From contig CAJBDJ010000049.1 of assembly GCA_903951825.1 (NCBI GenBank), positions 1-64,000 of the forward strand: a stretch of DNA of 64,000 bases, written 5' to 3'. Origin of the DNA: an uncultured Pseudomonadota bacterium (GTDB lineage: Bacteria > Pseudomonadota > Gammaproteobacteria > Burkholderiales > Rhodocyclaceae). Made by a program: the position numbers and the translations under genes. The notes below the pieces were generated by a model. It was not told where the DNA came from. It saw only the letters and a list, made by a program, of their open reading frames with translations, and did no database searches. How positions within the stretch are numbered: the first letter of the stretch is position 1; each line of letters starts with the position of its first letter. Shown here piece after piece: positions 18,071 through 26,813 of this stretch.

Positions 18071-20026
18071 TTAATTCACCTGGTAATCGAGTTTGAGGCG
18101 AGTCTGGATTTTGCGCGCCTGACGGAAGGATTCTTTCAAAATTCGGCGATCCAGTTCGTTGAGTTTGTCGGGGTCGATCAGATTGTCCCCCTGGCGCCCC
18201 GGCTCGCCTTCAAGGTATTGATGCTGGAGACGCAGTAGCTGGATGAAGTCGAGCCCTTCGAGTACGGCGTTGATTTCATCTTCGCGAATCGACAGGCGCT
18301 TGGCGGCGATGCGCAGACGTTGTACCGAGTTGGTGTTGTGCACGCCGCTGGCAAGGGCGTAAATCCGCGCGACATCGACAAAAATGCGCGAGCCATATTT
18401 TTTGAGGTCGATCTTGCCTGGTTGCCCAGGCTCCAGATCGGTCAAAAAATCACGAATCTTGCCTAGTGGTGGCTCGACATCAAGGGCGTTTTTTGCCATG
18501 GCGCGGAGAAACATCGGATTGTCGGCGGTTTGTGCGAGCAAGTGGCGGCGCATGAGGTCGGCGAGATCGGTATGGCCGAAGAGCGGGCGGAAATCGAAGA
18601 AAATGGTGGCGTTGAGCAGCGCGTCCGGGTGTGGGATACGGATCCAGTTGCTGAACTGGTTTTTCCATTCCTTGAGCGACAGGCACCATTGCGGATTGCT
18701 GGCCATGATGTTGCCTTTGCAGAGCGGAAAACCACAGCGGTCGAGATCGCGATTGACGGCACCGGCAAAGGCGAGAAAGCGTTGGCGCAGCGTATCAAGC
18801 GCGGCGTCGTCGTCGCAGGTGAAAACGATGCCGTTATCCTGGTCGGTACTGAAGGTTTGCTCGTCGCGCCCCTCCGAGCCAAAGGCCAGCCAGGCCCATT
18901 CGATGCCGTCGAAGCGATGGTGGTCGAGATTGAGCTGAATGACGCGGCGGGTGATTGCGTCGTTGAGCGCTGAAATGAACTGGGTCATCTGCTCGGCGCC
19001 AATGCCCTGCGCCAGCATGTTGAAGGAGAGCTGGCGAACATCGCTGACCGATTGCTGCAAGGCTTCGACCGTCAGCGCCTCTTCGATGGTCTGCCGAATC
19101 TGCCGCAAACCGACGCGCTGCAGGGCGAAGAGGTCGCGCTCGGAGACGACGCCGGTGAGGTGTCCTTCCGCATCGGTGACGAGAACGTGGCGGATGCCGT
19201 GCGTTGCCATGGCCAGCATGGCATCGTAGGCAGTCGCCTGTTCTTCGAGCATGAACGGGTTGGCCGACATGGCCTGACTGATCGGCGCACTATGCGGCAG
19301 ATCGGCGAGGACGACGCGATCAAGGAGGTCGGAACGGGTGAAAATGCCGACCGGCTTTTTGTCTGCCGCAGCGATTACCAGTGAGCCAACCTTCGCTTTC
19401 GACATGGTTTCCAGCGCCACCCGCACCGGCGTCTCCGGCGTGATGCTCAGCGGTGCCCGCGCACCGACGCCGGAAAGCGGCGAATTGAGTGTTTGCTGCT
19501 CGCTGGCGCGCTGGGCAAATTGCTGCTGCAACTGCTGGCGCGACTGATTCAGCAGGCTGGCGATGTATTGCGTGCAAAACAGCGAAAACTCCGGGCTGGC
19601 AGTCATCAGCCGCATGAAATCAGGCGCCGGCAGCTGGTAGCAATAGGTGTCTTCAACGGCCAGGTAGTTGTTGGTCGACGGGCGACCGGCGGTAACGGCA
19701 CCAATCGGGAAGCTCTCGCCGGGGCTGAGGCTTAGGATGGAGTATTCGGTGACGGTGACTTCGCCGGCCTGGCGAGCTTGTACCTTGCCCGTTTCGATCA
19801 GGTAAAAATAACGGACGTTGCCTGATTCCGGTCCGACGATGGTCGACCCGGCAGGGTAAAAGGCCAGTTCTGCCTTTTGCGCGAAATCTTGCAGCGCCTC
19901 GCCGCTCATTTTGTTGAATGGCGCATGTTTTTTCAAAAAGGCGATGCTGGCGCCGGCCAGACGCTGGCGGCCGGCGCTGCGCAGCGCTTCTTCGGTTTGC
20001 GCGATGCTTTGATCTATGGGTGTCAC
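18071..20026 (-). CDS. cNMP-binding / tandem CBS / DUF294 nucleotidyltransferase-like protein
   Basis: Four modules are visible in 651 residues: a cyclic-nucleotide-binding-like domain (about 35-150; YFYLIETGKVQARQ, PGESFPIGA), two CBS domains (about 190-310; GSLVIAAADKKPVGIFTRSDL and RHVLVTDAEGHLTGVVSERDL, in parts), a nucleotidyltransferase-like DUF294 domain (GSEGRDEQTFSTDQDNG, about 385-400) and the C-terminal DUF294 partner domain. The GSxxR...DxD arrangement resembles GlnD/GlnE-type transferases. Such proteins occur with SLC5 sensor kinases and acs; a sensory or modifying role is likely, substrate unknown. It is followed within 2 bp by the pseudo-exonuclease gene. Confidence 0.85.
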   Translation of the reverse strand: MTPIDQSIAQTEEALRSAGRQRLAGASIAFLKKHAPFNKMSGEALQDFAQKAELAFYPAGSTIVGPESGNVRYFYLIETGKVQARQAGEVTVTEYSILSLSPGESFPIGAVTAGRPSTNNYLAVEDTYCYQLPAPDFMRLMTASPEFSLFCTQYIASLLNQSRQQLQQQFAQRASEQQTLNSPLSGVGARAPLSITPETPVRVALETMSKAKVGSLVIAAADKKPVGIFTRSDLLDRVVLADLPHSAPISQAMSANPFMLEEQATAYDAMLAMATHGIRHVLVTDAEGHLTGVVSERDLFALQRVGLRQIRQTIEEALTVEALQQSVSDVRQLSFNMLAQGIGAEQMTQFISALNDAITRRVIQLNLDHHRFDGIEWAWLAFGSEGRDEQTFSTDQDNGIVFTCDDDAALDTLRQRFLAFAGAVNRDLDRCGFPLCKGNIMASNPQWCLSLKEWKNQFSNWIRIPHPDALLNATIFFDFRPLFGHTDLADLMRRHLLAQTADNPMFLRAMAKNALDVEPPLGKIRDFLTDLEPGQPGKIDLKKYGSRIFVDVARIYALASGVHNTNSVQRLRIAAKRLSIREDEINAVLEGLDFIQLLRLQHQYLEGEPGRQGDNLIDPDKLNELDRRILKESFRQARKIQTRLKLDYQVN

Positions 20027-20051
20027 AACAACCTCGGTCTGTTTTAAGGGC

Positions 20052-21119
20052 TTAAAGTGCGTAGTTTAATTTGAGTCGCTGTTGAAGGCGTCGGGCTTGC
20101 TTGAGTGATTCACGCAAAATGGCTTTGTCCATGTCGTGCAGCGAAGCCATTCTGATGCCGTGACCGCTGTCTTTTCCCGCAGCCTTCGCGGCCAGTTGAT
20201 GATCGAGGCGCAAGCGCAAAACATGACCAAAAGCAGCCTTGCCCGCCGCCAGTTCGTCGGTCGTCAAGCCGCAGTTGGCACCAGCCTGATGCAAGCGTTC
20301 GCCGGTGTTGACCGCGCGAACGCCGGTGGCGAGGGCAAAAATGCGCGCCGCATCGACAAAAATCCGGCTGCCGTATTTTTTCAGGTCGATGCCGTCGCCG
20401 CTCCTGCCGCCGTCGCTGACCTCACCGAGAAAACTCAGGGGAACCATCGCCTGAATCGCGTTGGCGGCCATCAAGTGAAGAAAGGCCGGGGTGTCGCTGG
20501 TCATCGAGAGAAGCAGGGTGCGCAGATTTTCAGCGAGGGTGTGATCGCCATAGAGCGGGCGCAAGTCGAAGAAAATGCTGGCGTTGAGCAGGGCGCCGGG
20601 CTCCGGGCGGCGTACCCAATCCATGAAGCGGTTTTTCCACTCGTCCTGCGACAGGCACCAGGCCGGGTTGCCGGCCATGATCTGGCCGCTGCACAGCGTG
20701 AATCCGCAGTCGGCGAGATGGTGATTGACTTCGTTGGCAAAGGGCAAAAATAGCGCCCGCAGTGCTTCGGCCTCTTGCGCATCGGCGGCACTGAAAATCA
20801 GGCCGTTATCCTGGTCGGTGACCAGGGTTTGTTCGTGTCGACCCTCGGAACCGAGTGCCAGCCAGCACCAGGATACGGGGGGCAGGCGGTGTTTGCGGGC
20901 GGTCAGTTCGATGACTCTTGCGCTCAAGCGGTCATTCAGGCCGGCAATGATGCGCGTCGCTGCCTCGCCGTCGAGTCCGCAGTGCACCAGTTGGCGGGTG
21001 AAGCCGGCTAATGCGTCGGCGCACGCCGGGGCGCTCGGCAAGTCGTTCAGCGCATTGAGCGCCTGTTCGGTGGCGGCGAGTTGTTGACAGGGAAAGACGC
21101 GTTCGGTCGAGAAGGGCAA
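20052..21119 (-). CDS. DUF294 nucleotidyltransferase-like protein
   Basis: A second DUF294 protein, lacking the cNMP and CBS modules. It shows GSEGRHEQTLVTDQDNGL and IDLKKYGSRIFVDAARIFAL, nearly the same as GSEGRDEQTFSTDQDNGI and IDLKKYGSRIFVDVARIYAL in the next gene, so the two are paralogues in tandem. No ATG lies at a suitable point: a TTG at 21117-21119, 1 bp from the exonuclease gene's stop, gives 355 residues. A start at 21200 would overlap the exonuclease gene by 80 bp. Confidence 0.75.
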   Translation of the reverse strand: MPFSTERVFPCQQLAATEQALNALNDLPSAPACADALAGFTRQLVHCGLDGEAATRIIAGLNDRLSARVIELTARKHRLPPVSWCWLALGSEGRHEQTLVTDQDNGLIFSAADAQEAEALRALFLPFANEVNHHLADCGFTLCSGQIMAGNPAWCLSQDEWKNRFMDWVRRPEPGALLNASIFFDLRPLYGDHTLAENLRTLLLSMTSDTPAFLHLMAANAIQAMVPLSFLGEVSDGGRSGDGIDLKKYGSRIFVDAARIFALATGVRAVNTGERLHQAGANCGLTTDELAAGKAAFGHVLRLRLDHQLAAKAAGKDSGHGIRMASLHDMDKAILRESLKQARRLQQRLKLNYAL

Positions 21120-21120
21120 G

Positions 21121-23313
21121 TTAGTACTTGATGCGGGCAAAGTAGGTTTTTTCGCAGGCTTCGAGCGCCTGGCGGACGGTGACGATCCCCATTTCTTCAA
21201 GCAGCGGGATCATCTTGAGAAAAACGGCGGCGGTTGCCAGCGCATCTTCCAGCGCATTGTGGCGACTGCCGATCTCGACCCCCAGACGTTCGAGAATAAC
21301 GTCGAGCTTGTGCGATTCCTGATTCGGGTGAACGACCGCCGAAAGCAGCAGGGTGTCGAGTACCGGCTGGCTGAAACGGATGCCGGTGCGTTCTTCCTTG
21401 AGTTGCAGGAAACGCATGTCGAAAGCGGCATTGTGGGCAATCAGCACGGTGTCTTCGCAAAATTCGTGGAAGGCGGGGAGAACCGCGTCAATTGTCGGCT
21501 GGCCGCGCACCATGTCTTCGGTGATGCCGTGAATCGGGATCGATTCGGGCTTGAGCGGGCACTCCGGGTCGATCAGCTGGTTGAAAACCTCTTGCCGCAG
21601 CAGTCGGTTGTTGATGACGCGAACGGCGCCGATCTGGATGATTTCGTCGCCCTTCGAGGGTTCGAGCCCGGTCGTTTCGGTATCGAAAACGGTGTAGGCA
21701 AGATCGCTCAGCTTGCGCTCGAGGTCGATCGATTTGTCGGCAAAATTGAAGAGGTCGAAGTCGTAATACTCGGGGCGACCGGTGCTGCGCGCCTTGTCAT
21801 CCAAATCACTGGCGATCTCGGGCAGGGCGACCGGCAGAACGAAGCGGAAAAAGGCACGCTGTGCGGCTTTTTCGCGCTGAAACCAGATTTCGCCGCCATG
21901 GCGGTCGATGACATCACGCAGCGTGAGGGGCGATGTTTCTTCGCCAACCTGCATGGTTTCCATTTCCCAGGTATAAAAAGTTTCCGCAGACATCACCGCA
22001 CCGGCCCAGATCAGGTCGAGGTAGGCGAGTTTTCCTTCCGCGCTGAGGCGAAAGCGCAGTTCGCGCGGGGCGTAGTGATCCTGAAGTTTTGCTGCCAGAA
22101 AGACCAAGGCAAACAGCAGCGAGAAGCTGTCCGCCTTGATCCACAAGGTGTCATCGAGCGCTTCGGTCTTGATCGGCAGTTGCAGCTTGTCTTCGATGCG
22201 GCGCTGGGTGGCGGCAATCAGGTCGATGGCGAGAATATCCTCAAGCGGCCAGCGCGTTTTCATCGAGTCGGAGAATTCGGCCATCGTTTGGTCGAGGCGC
22301 TGGCTCATGCGTGCCGCTTCGTCGTCGACGACACGAATGAAGCGCTCGCGCAGCTCGGCTTCCATCTCCGGGTAGTCGATCAGATTGGTGATTGCCGCGC
22401 GGATGCTGCCCAGCGACGAGCGGCTGCCTTCGGTTAACGAATGCAGCGCCTGATCGCGTCGCGCTTCCTGCTCAAGGCTGCGGGTGATGTTTTCGACGGT
22501 GAGCACATAGCCGGATAGCGTTTTCTTTTCTTCGCCGCTGCCGGCGAGCACCGGCACCATCTGCGCACGCAACAACTGGCCGCTGCGTGTTGTGGTGATG
22601 AAATTGGAGAGCGCTGTCTTGCCGCTATTCAGGCGCTGGGTGATCACCTCCTGGGCGTGCTGCACCTGGTTTTTTTCGAGAATCGAGAAAATCGAGCGGC
22701 CAAGACCGATCAGGGTGCCGCCGGAAACTGAGGTCGGCCCTTGCGCCAGCGCTTTGAACTGAAGCCGGGCGCGATTGTTGTAGAGCAGGATGCGGCCATC
22801 GAGATTGCAGACAACAACGGCTTGCGCGAGCTCCGACATCAAGGCCGCGAGGCGGTTTTTTTCTTCTTCGACGGAGGCTTTGGCGCGGGCAATCTGGGCG
22901 TCGACATCGTCCATCAGTACATCGCGCTGTTGCGCCAGATCATTGGCGGCGCGCGCCAGCTGCTGAACTTCCAGCGGGCCTTCCGGCGTGACGCGGAAAT
23001 TGCGGTTGGCGCTGAGCATCAAACGTAGGGTTTCGGCCATCCGCAACAAACCTTCAACGTATTGCTTGAACAGTTTGTGCAGGACGAGAACCCCGAGAAC
23101 GAAGCCAAAAAGCGTCATCATCGTGCCGACCGGTAGGCGCGAGAGCAATAAATCGGTCAGCATCGCACGCTCGGCGTCCTTCATGTCGAGCCAGACGAGC
23201 AGGGAGGTGACGACAAACGGCCCGGTCATCAATAGACCGAGAACAATAACGGCCAGCGCGAAACGGTGTTTTGCCTTCATGGCTTGATCCCGGGCAAATG
23301 TTGGAATCGGCAT
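21121..23313 (-). CDS. Membrane-anchored PAS / degenerate kinase / DEDDh exonuclease fusion
   Basis: The 730-residue protein has two N-terminal helices (about 17-40 and 60-83), a HAMP-like linker, a PAS domain (about 150-260; AVVVCNLDGRILLYNNRARL), a histidine-kinase-like region whose H-box aligns to SLTEGSRSSLGSIR with Glu at the His position, and an ATPase-like region lacking the N and DxGxG boxes. A DnaQ-type exonuclease ends it (about 538-725) with intact DTETTG, HNAAFD and HNALED. It is therefore not a replicative epsilon subunit. An alternative ATG at 23278-23280 removes 11 residues. It lies 36 bp downstream of the receiver gene and 1 bp upstream of a DUF294 gene. Confidence 0.85.
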   Translation of the reverse strand: MPIPTFARDQAMKAKHRFALAVIVLGLLMTGPFVVTSLLVWLDMKDAERAMLTDLLLSRLPVGTMMTLFGFVLGVLVLHKLFKQYVEGLLRMAETLRLMLSANRNFRVTPEGPLEVQQLARAANDLAQQRDVLMDDVDAQIARAKASVEEEKNRLAALMSELAQAVVVCNLDGRILLYNNRARLQFKALAQGPTSVSGGTLIGLGRSIFSILEKNQVQHAQEVITQRLNSGKTALSNFITTTRSGQLLRAQMVPVLAGSGEEKKTLSGYVLTVENITRSLEQEARRDQALHSLTEGSRSSLGSIRAAITNLIDYPEMEAELRERFIRVVDDEAARMSQRLDQTMAEFSDSMKTRWPLEDILAIDLIAATQRRIEDKLQLPIKTEALDDTLWIKADSFSLLFALVFLAAKLQDHYAPRELRFRLSAEGKLAYLDLIWAGAVMSAETFYTWEMETMQVGEETSPLTLRDVIDRHGGEIWFQREKAAQRAFFRFVLPVALPEIASDLDDKARSTGRPEYYDFDLFNFADKSIDLERKLSDLAYTVFDTETTGLEPSKGDEIIQIGAVRVINNRLLRQEVFNQLIDPECPLKPESIPIHGITEDMVRGQPTIDAVLPAFHEFCEDTVLIAHNAAFDMRFLQLKEERTGIRFSQPVLDTLLLSAVVHPNQESHKLDVILERLGVEIGSRHNALEDALATAAVFLKMIPLLEEMGIVTVRQALEACEKTYFARIKY

Positions 23314-23349
23314 TTGGCCTGTGTTGGCCGCTGACCGTGTTCAGGAAAA

Positions 23350-23721
23350 TCAGGCGACGCCAAGCATCGATTTGATTTTGGCGACCAGTTCCTTGGTCGA
23401 AAAAGGTTTGGTCATGTAGGCGTCGGCGCCGATCGCCAAGCCCTTGGCAACCTCGGTATCGCGCCCCTTGGCGGTCAGCATGACGATTTGCAGATTGGCG
23501 TTGGCGGGGTCGGCGCGCAGGGCTTCGCAGACTTCAAAGCCGGATTTTTTCGGCATCATCACATCGAGCAGCATGAGGTCAGGGAAAAAACTGGCGACTT
23601 TGGCGAGGGCTTCCTCGCCGTCGTTGGCAACGGCGACCTCGAAGCCTTCCTTTTTCATCAAAAACTCAAGCGAAATGACGATGTTGGGTTCGTCGTCGAC
23701 AATCAATATTTTATGAGCCAT
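23350..23721 (-). CDS. Receiver-only response regulator
   Basis: The 123-residue CheY-like protein shows acidic D9-D10, phospho-acceptor D53 (LMLLDVMMPKKSG), T83 (MLTAKG) and K105 (MTKPFS). There is no output domain: it ends right after the receiver fold. Its ATG lies inside the end of the sensor kinase gene (11-bp overlap), so the pair is coupled. CrbR-type partners carry a LuxR helix-turn-helix; this one does not and may act by protein contact or relay. Confidence 0.93.
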   Translation of the reverse strand: MAHKILIVDDEPNIVISLEFLMKKEGFEVAVANDGEEALAKVASFFPDLMLLDVMMPKKSGFEVCEALRADPANANLQIVMLTAKGRDTEVAKGLAIGADAYMTKPFSTKELVAKIKSMLGVA

Positions 23722-26443
23722 GCTTTTTGTCTCCCTGTGGTTCTTCCGGGGCGGTCAAGGGCACCGTGAAAATGAAATTTGCTCCTTCGCCGGGCACACT
23801 TTCAACCCAGAGATTACCACCAAAATATTCGACAATTTGCCGGCTGATCGGCAGTCCGAGTCCGGTACCCTGGGGTTTGTCGGTCATTGTGTTGCCCCCC
23901 TGGCGGAATTTTTCGAAGATGACTGAGCACTCTTCGCCGGTCAGCCCGGGGCCATTGTCGGCAACTTCGACCTGCAGCCGCTGTGCGTTGGCGTGGATGC
24001 TGACGTGAACCTTCCCGCTGCCGCCGGGAACGAATTTGACGGCGTTCGAGAGCAAATTGATCATGACTTGCGTCAAGCGGTCGCGGTCGGCGAGCACAGG
24101 CGGGCAGCGATCCGGCAATGCGGCCGTCAGCGCGACATTTTTGTCGCGGAAAAGCTGGCCGAGCGCGGCCATGCTCTCGCGCACGACGTCGCCCAGATCG
24201 ACTTCCGTCGAGGTCCATTCGGCACGCCCGGATTCGAGTTTGGCCATATCGAGAATCTGGTTGATCAAGCGCGTCAGGCGCTCGGTCTCGCCGACGATGA
24301 TGCCGAGAAAACGTCGGCGGTCGGTGAGTTCGAGCTTGGGGTCTTCGTGCAGCATTTCCGACAGGGCGCGAATCGATGTCAACGGCGTCCGCAACTCATG
24401 GGTTACGGTTGAGATGAAATCGTCCTTCATTTTGTCGAGTTCACGCAGCCGCTCGTTGACCGCCCGCAGCTCAGCCGTCGCCTGCTCCAGTTCGTTCGAT
24501 TTCGCTTCCAGTTCCCGGCTGTAGGCGCGCACCTGGGTCGCTTCATCGAGGATGTCGAGCACTTCCTCAAGGCCGATTTCTTCTTCCTGAGCGACTGAGG
24601 AAACCATCACCCGCGCACTGGCCGAGCCAATCGCACCGGTCAGCTGAGCCTCGGCAAAATGGACAAAATCGGCGTCGGCCGGCAGTTTTTGCCAACTTAC
24701 CGCACCGCGGCCACGTGCATAAAGCATCAACTGCTGCCGCGCCCGCGCCACCCCGAGGAAGCGTTCGAGCAGACTGACCAGTTCATCAATCGAGGCGCGA
24801 CCTCGCCAGGTGCGGTGATCGGTCTCCTGGGCCGAGTGGCGAAAGACATCGACAAAACGCTCGGCCTGCCCGGCTTCCACCGCATCCGGCCGCGAATTGA
24901 GCGACACCAGGATGTACAGGCCGAGATTGGTCAGCAGGCTCCACCACAGACAATGCGAGATTTCATCGAGTCCGCTCAAGCCCAGCAGCGCCTGCGCCTT
25001 GAGCGCGCTGACGCCAAACAGGCCGTCTTCGACGAAGCCGTTACCGATCCACCCGGATTTGGCAAAAGAGGGCAGCAGCAGGGTGTAGATCCACACCACA
25101 AAGCCGCCGCTCAGTCCGGCGACGGCGCCGGCGCGCGTGCCTTGCTTCCAGTACATGCCGCCGAACATGGCGGGGGCGAACTGAGCCACCGCGGCAAAGG
25201 AAATCAGGCCGATGCCGACCAGCGCATAAGCTTCGCCGGCGGCACGAAAATAGATGTAGCCGAGCAGCAAAATGACGGCAATCGCCGCCCGCCGGATGCT
25301 GATCAGCAGGCGTGAGACATCCTTGCTGGCGCCGAGTCCCGAGCTGCGAAGCAGCCAGGGCATGACCAGGTCGTTGCAGACCATCGTTGATAGCGCAATG
25401 GTTTCGACAATAACCATGCCGGTCGCCGCCGAGAGGCCGCCGATAAAGACGAGCAGGGCGAGCGCTTCGGCGCCGCGGGCGAGCGGCAGGGTGAGAACGA
25501 AGGTGTCGGCATTGAAGGCTTGCCCGTGAAAATGCAGCAGCCCACCGAGCGCCAGCGGCAGGACGAAAATATTGATCAGCAGCAGATAGAGCGGAAACAG
25601 CCAGACGGCGCGCTTTAGGTGAGATTCGTCCACATTCTCGACAACGATGATCTGAAACTGGCGTGGCAGAAAAATGATTGCCAGACCGGAGAGCAGAATC
25701 ATTGCCGTCCAGGTTCCGGCTCGGCTGGCATCGAGATGCAGCAGGCGCTCCAGTTCAGGACTCGCCGCGGCGCGCTGAAAGACGTCGGCGAGGCCGCCAA
25801 ACATGCCATAGGTCACAAACAGGCCAACCGCCAGAAAAGCCAGCAGCTTGATCACCGATTCAAAGGCAACCGCGGCGACCATACCCTCGTGACGCTCGGT
25901 GGCGTCGAGATGGCGCGTGCCGAAAAGTATCGTGAAAACGGCGAGCAGGGCAGCAATCAGAAAGGTCGAATCGAGCCACCAGGGTAAAAAATCGGCTTCT
26001 CCTTCAAGTAGCAGGACATCGAGGCTGGCGGCGATGGCCTTGAGTTGCAATGCAATGTAGGGAATGACGCCGACAACGGCGATAACGGTGACGAGGCCGG
26101 CGAGCAACTGGCTCTTGCCGTAGCGCGAAGCGATGAAATCGGCAATCGAGGTAATCCGGTGAACTTTGCTGATACGGATCATTTTCAGGATGATGCCGGT
26201 CATCATCAACATCAGGGTCGGCCCGATGTAAATGGTCAGAAAAGACAGCCCCCCAGAGGAAGCGCGCCCGACGCTGCCGTAAAACGTCCACGACGTGCAA
26301 TAAACCGCCAGCGAAAGAGCGTAGACATTGGCTGAAATGATCGATTTTCCGGCATCGGCGCGGGCATCGCCAAAGCGTGCGACGGCAAAGAGAACTGCCA
26401 GGTAAGCCGTCGACAAGAGCAGGATGAACCAGCCGGAAAGCAT
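23711..26443 (-). CDS. crbS: Sensor histidine kinase with SLC5 transporter domain (CrbS/CbrA-like)
   Basis: The N-terminal half (about residues 1-500) is an SLC5-type membrane domain of a dozen or so helices. It is followed by a linker, a coiled coil (ELEAKSNELEQATAELRAVNE region) and a complete kinase core: H-box STVTHELRTPLTSIR at about residue 680, N-box NLLSNAVKFVPGG, G1 VADNGPGL, G2 GTGLGLPISRQIVEYFGG. CbrA/CrbS kinases couple substrate sensing or transport to control of carbon use; in Vibrio CrbS controls acs. Here acs lies immediately upstream on the same strand. A TTG directly before the chosen ATG (26441-26443) is also in frame. Confidence 0.88.
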   Translation of the reverse strand: MLSGWFILLLSTAYLAVLFAVARFGDARADAGKSIISANVYALSLAVYCTSWTFYGSVGRASSGGLSFLTIYIGPTLMLMMTGIILKMIRISKVHRITSIADFIASRYGKSQLLAGLVTVIAVVGVIPYIALQLKAIAASLDVLLLEGEADFLPWWLDSTFLIAALLAVFTILFGTRHLDATERHEGMVAAVAFESVIKLLAFLAVGLFVTYGMFGGLADVFQRAAASPELERLLHLDASRAGTWTAMILLSGLAIIFLPRQFQIIVVENVDESHLKRAVWLFPLYLLLINIFVLPLALGGLLHFHGQAFNADTFVLTLPLARGAEALALLVFIGGLSAATGMVIVETIALSTMVCNDLVMPWLLRSSGLGASKDVSRLLISIRRAAIAVILLLGYIYFRAAGEAYALVGIGLISFAAVAQFAPAMFGGMYWKQGTRAGAVAGLSGGFVVWIYTLLLPSFAKSGWIGNGFVEDGLFGVSALKAQALLGLSGLDEISHCLWWSLLTNLGLYILVSLNSRPDAVEAGQAERFVDVFRHSAQETDHRTWRGRASIDELVSLLERFLGVARARQQLMLYARGRGAVSWQKLPADADFVHFAEAQLTGAIGSASARVMVSSVAQEEEIGLEEVLDILDEATQVRAYSRELEAKSNELEQATAELRAVNERLRELDKMKDDFISTVTHELRTPLTSIRALSEMLHEDPKLELTDRRRFLGIIVGETERLTRLINQILDMAKLESGRAEWTSTEVDLGDVVRESMAALGQLFRDKNVALTAALPDRCPPVLADRDRLTQVMINLLSNAVKFVPGGSGKVHVSIHANAQRLQVEVADNGPGLTGEECSVIFEKFRQGGNTMTDKPQGTGLGLPISRQIVEYFGGNLWVESVPGEGANFIFTVPLTAPEEPQGDKKHGS

Positions 26444-26446
26444 CAA

Positions 26447-26638
26447 TTACGCCTTTTTTTCGGCAACGCGGGCAGCCAGCACGATAAGACCCGCCCAGAC
26501 GCCGAAAAGATAAATGTAGTCGGCCGGCATCCCCGCCCACATGCCCACGGGCAGGCTGAGTATCGGGTAAGTCAGCAAGGGCAAGCCGAGGAGGGCGAGG
26601 GAGGTCAGCCGCTGGCGGGCCGGGCTGGATTGTTTCAT
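26447..26638 (-). CDS. Small membrane protein upstream of the sensor kinase
   Basis: The 63-residue protein has two hydrophobic segments (about 12-31 and 40-57; YIYLFGVWAGLIVLAARV) and a basic N-terminus. Its TAA ends 3 bp before the sensor-kinase ATG, so they are coupled. Small proteins in this position accompany CbrA/CrbS-type kinases in other genomes (from general knowledge), but I do not recognise a named family. Confidence 0.65.
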   Translation of the reverse strand: MKQSSPARQRLTSLALLGLPLLTYPILSLPVGMWAGMPADYIYLFGVWAGLIVLAARVAEKKA

Positions 26639-26655
26639 CGGGTGAACACGGAAAA

Positions 26656-26690
26656 TAAAACGGCCGGCACGTTTAGCGTGCCGGCCGTTG
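26656..26690 (-). terminator. Intrinsic terminator downstream of acs
   Basis: On the minus strand an 11-bp GC-rich stem (CGGCCGGCACG at 26677-26687 as the complement, pairing with 26661-26671; loop CTAAA) is followed by TTTTATTTT (26651-26660). It lies about 125 bp past the acs stop and separates acs from the kinase operon. Confidence 0.85.
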
Positions 26691-26813
26691 CCATGCAGTC
26701 TGAAAGACTTGCATTCGAGGTCACCGGTAAGGTAACCATGGTCTCCTCCTTGCCATTATTAATGATGGGGTGGCGTGGCAAGACCGCTACCCCTGATTCG
26801 GCTGGCGCCTCGA

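Noticed and set aside
21121-23313. DNA polymerase III epsilon subunit (dnaQ)
   Set aside because: The exonuclease is fused to membrane, PAS and kinase-like domains, which does not fit the replicative proofreading subunit.
23350-23721. CrbR assignment for the response regulator
   Set aside because: CrbR has a LuxR-type DNA-binding domain; this protein stops after the receiver domain.
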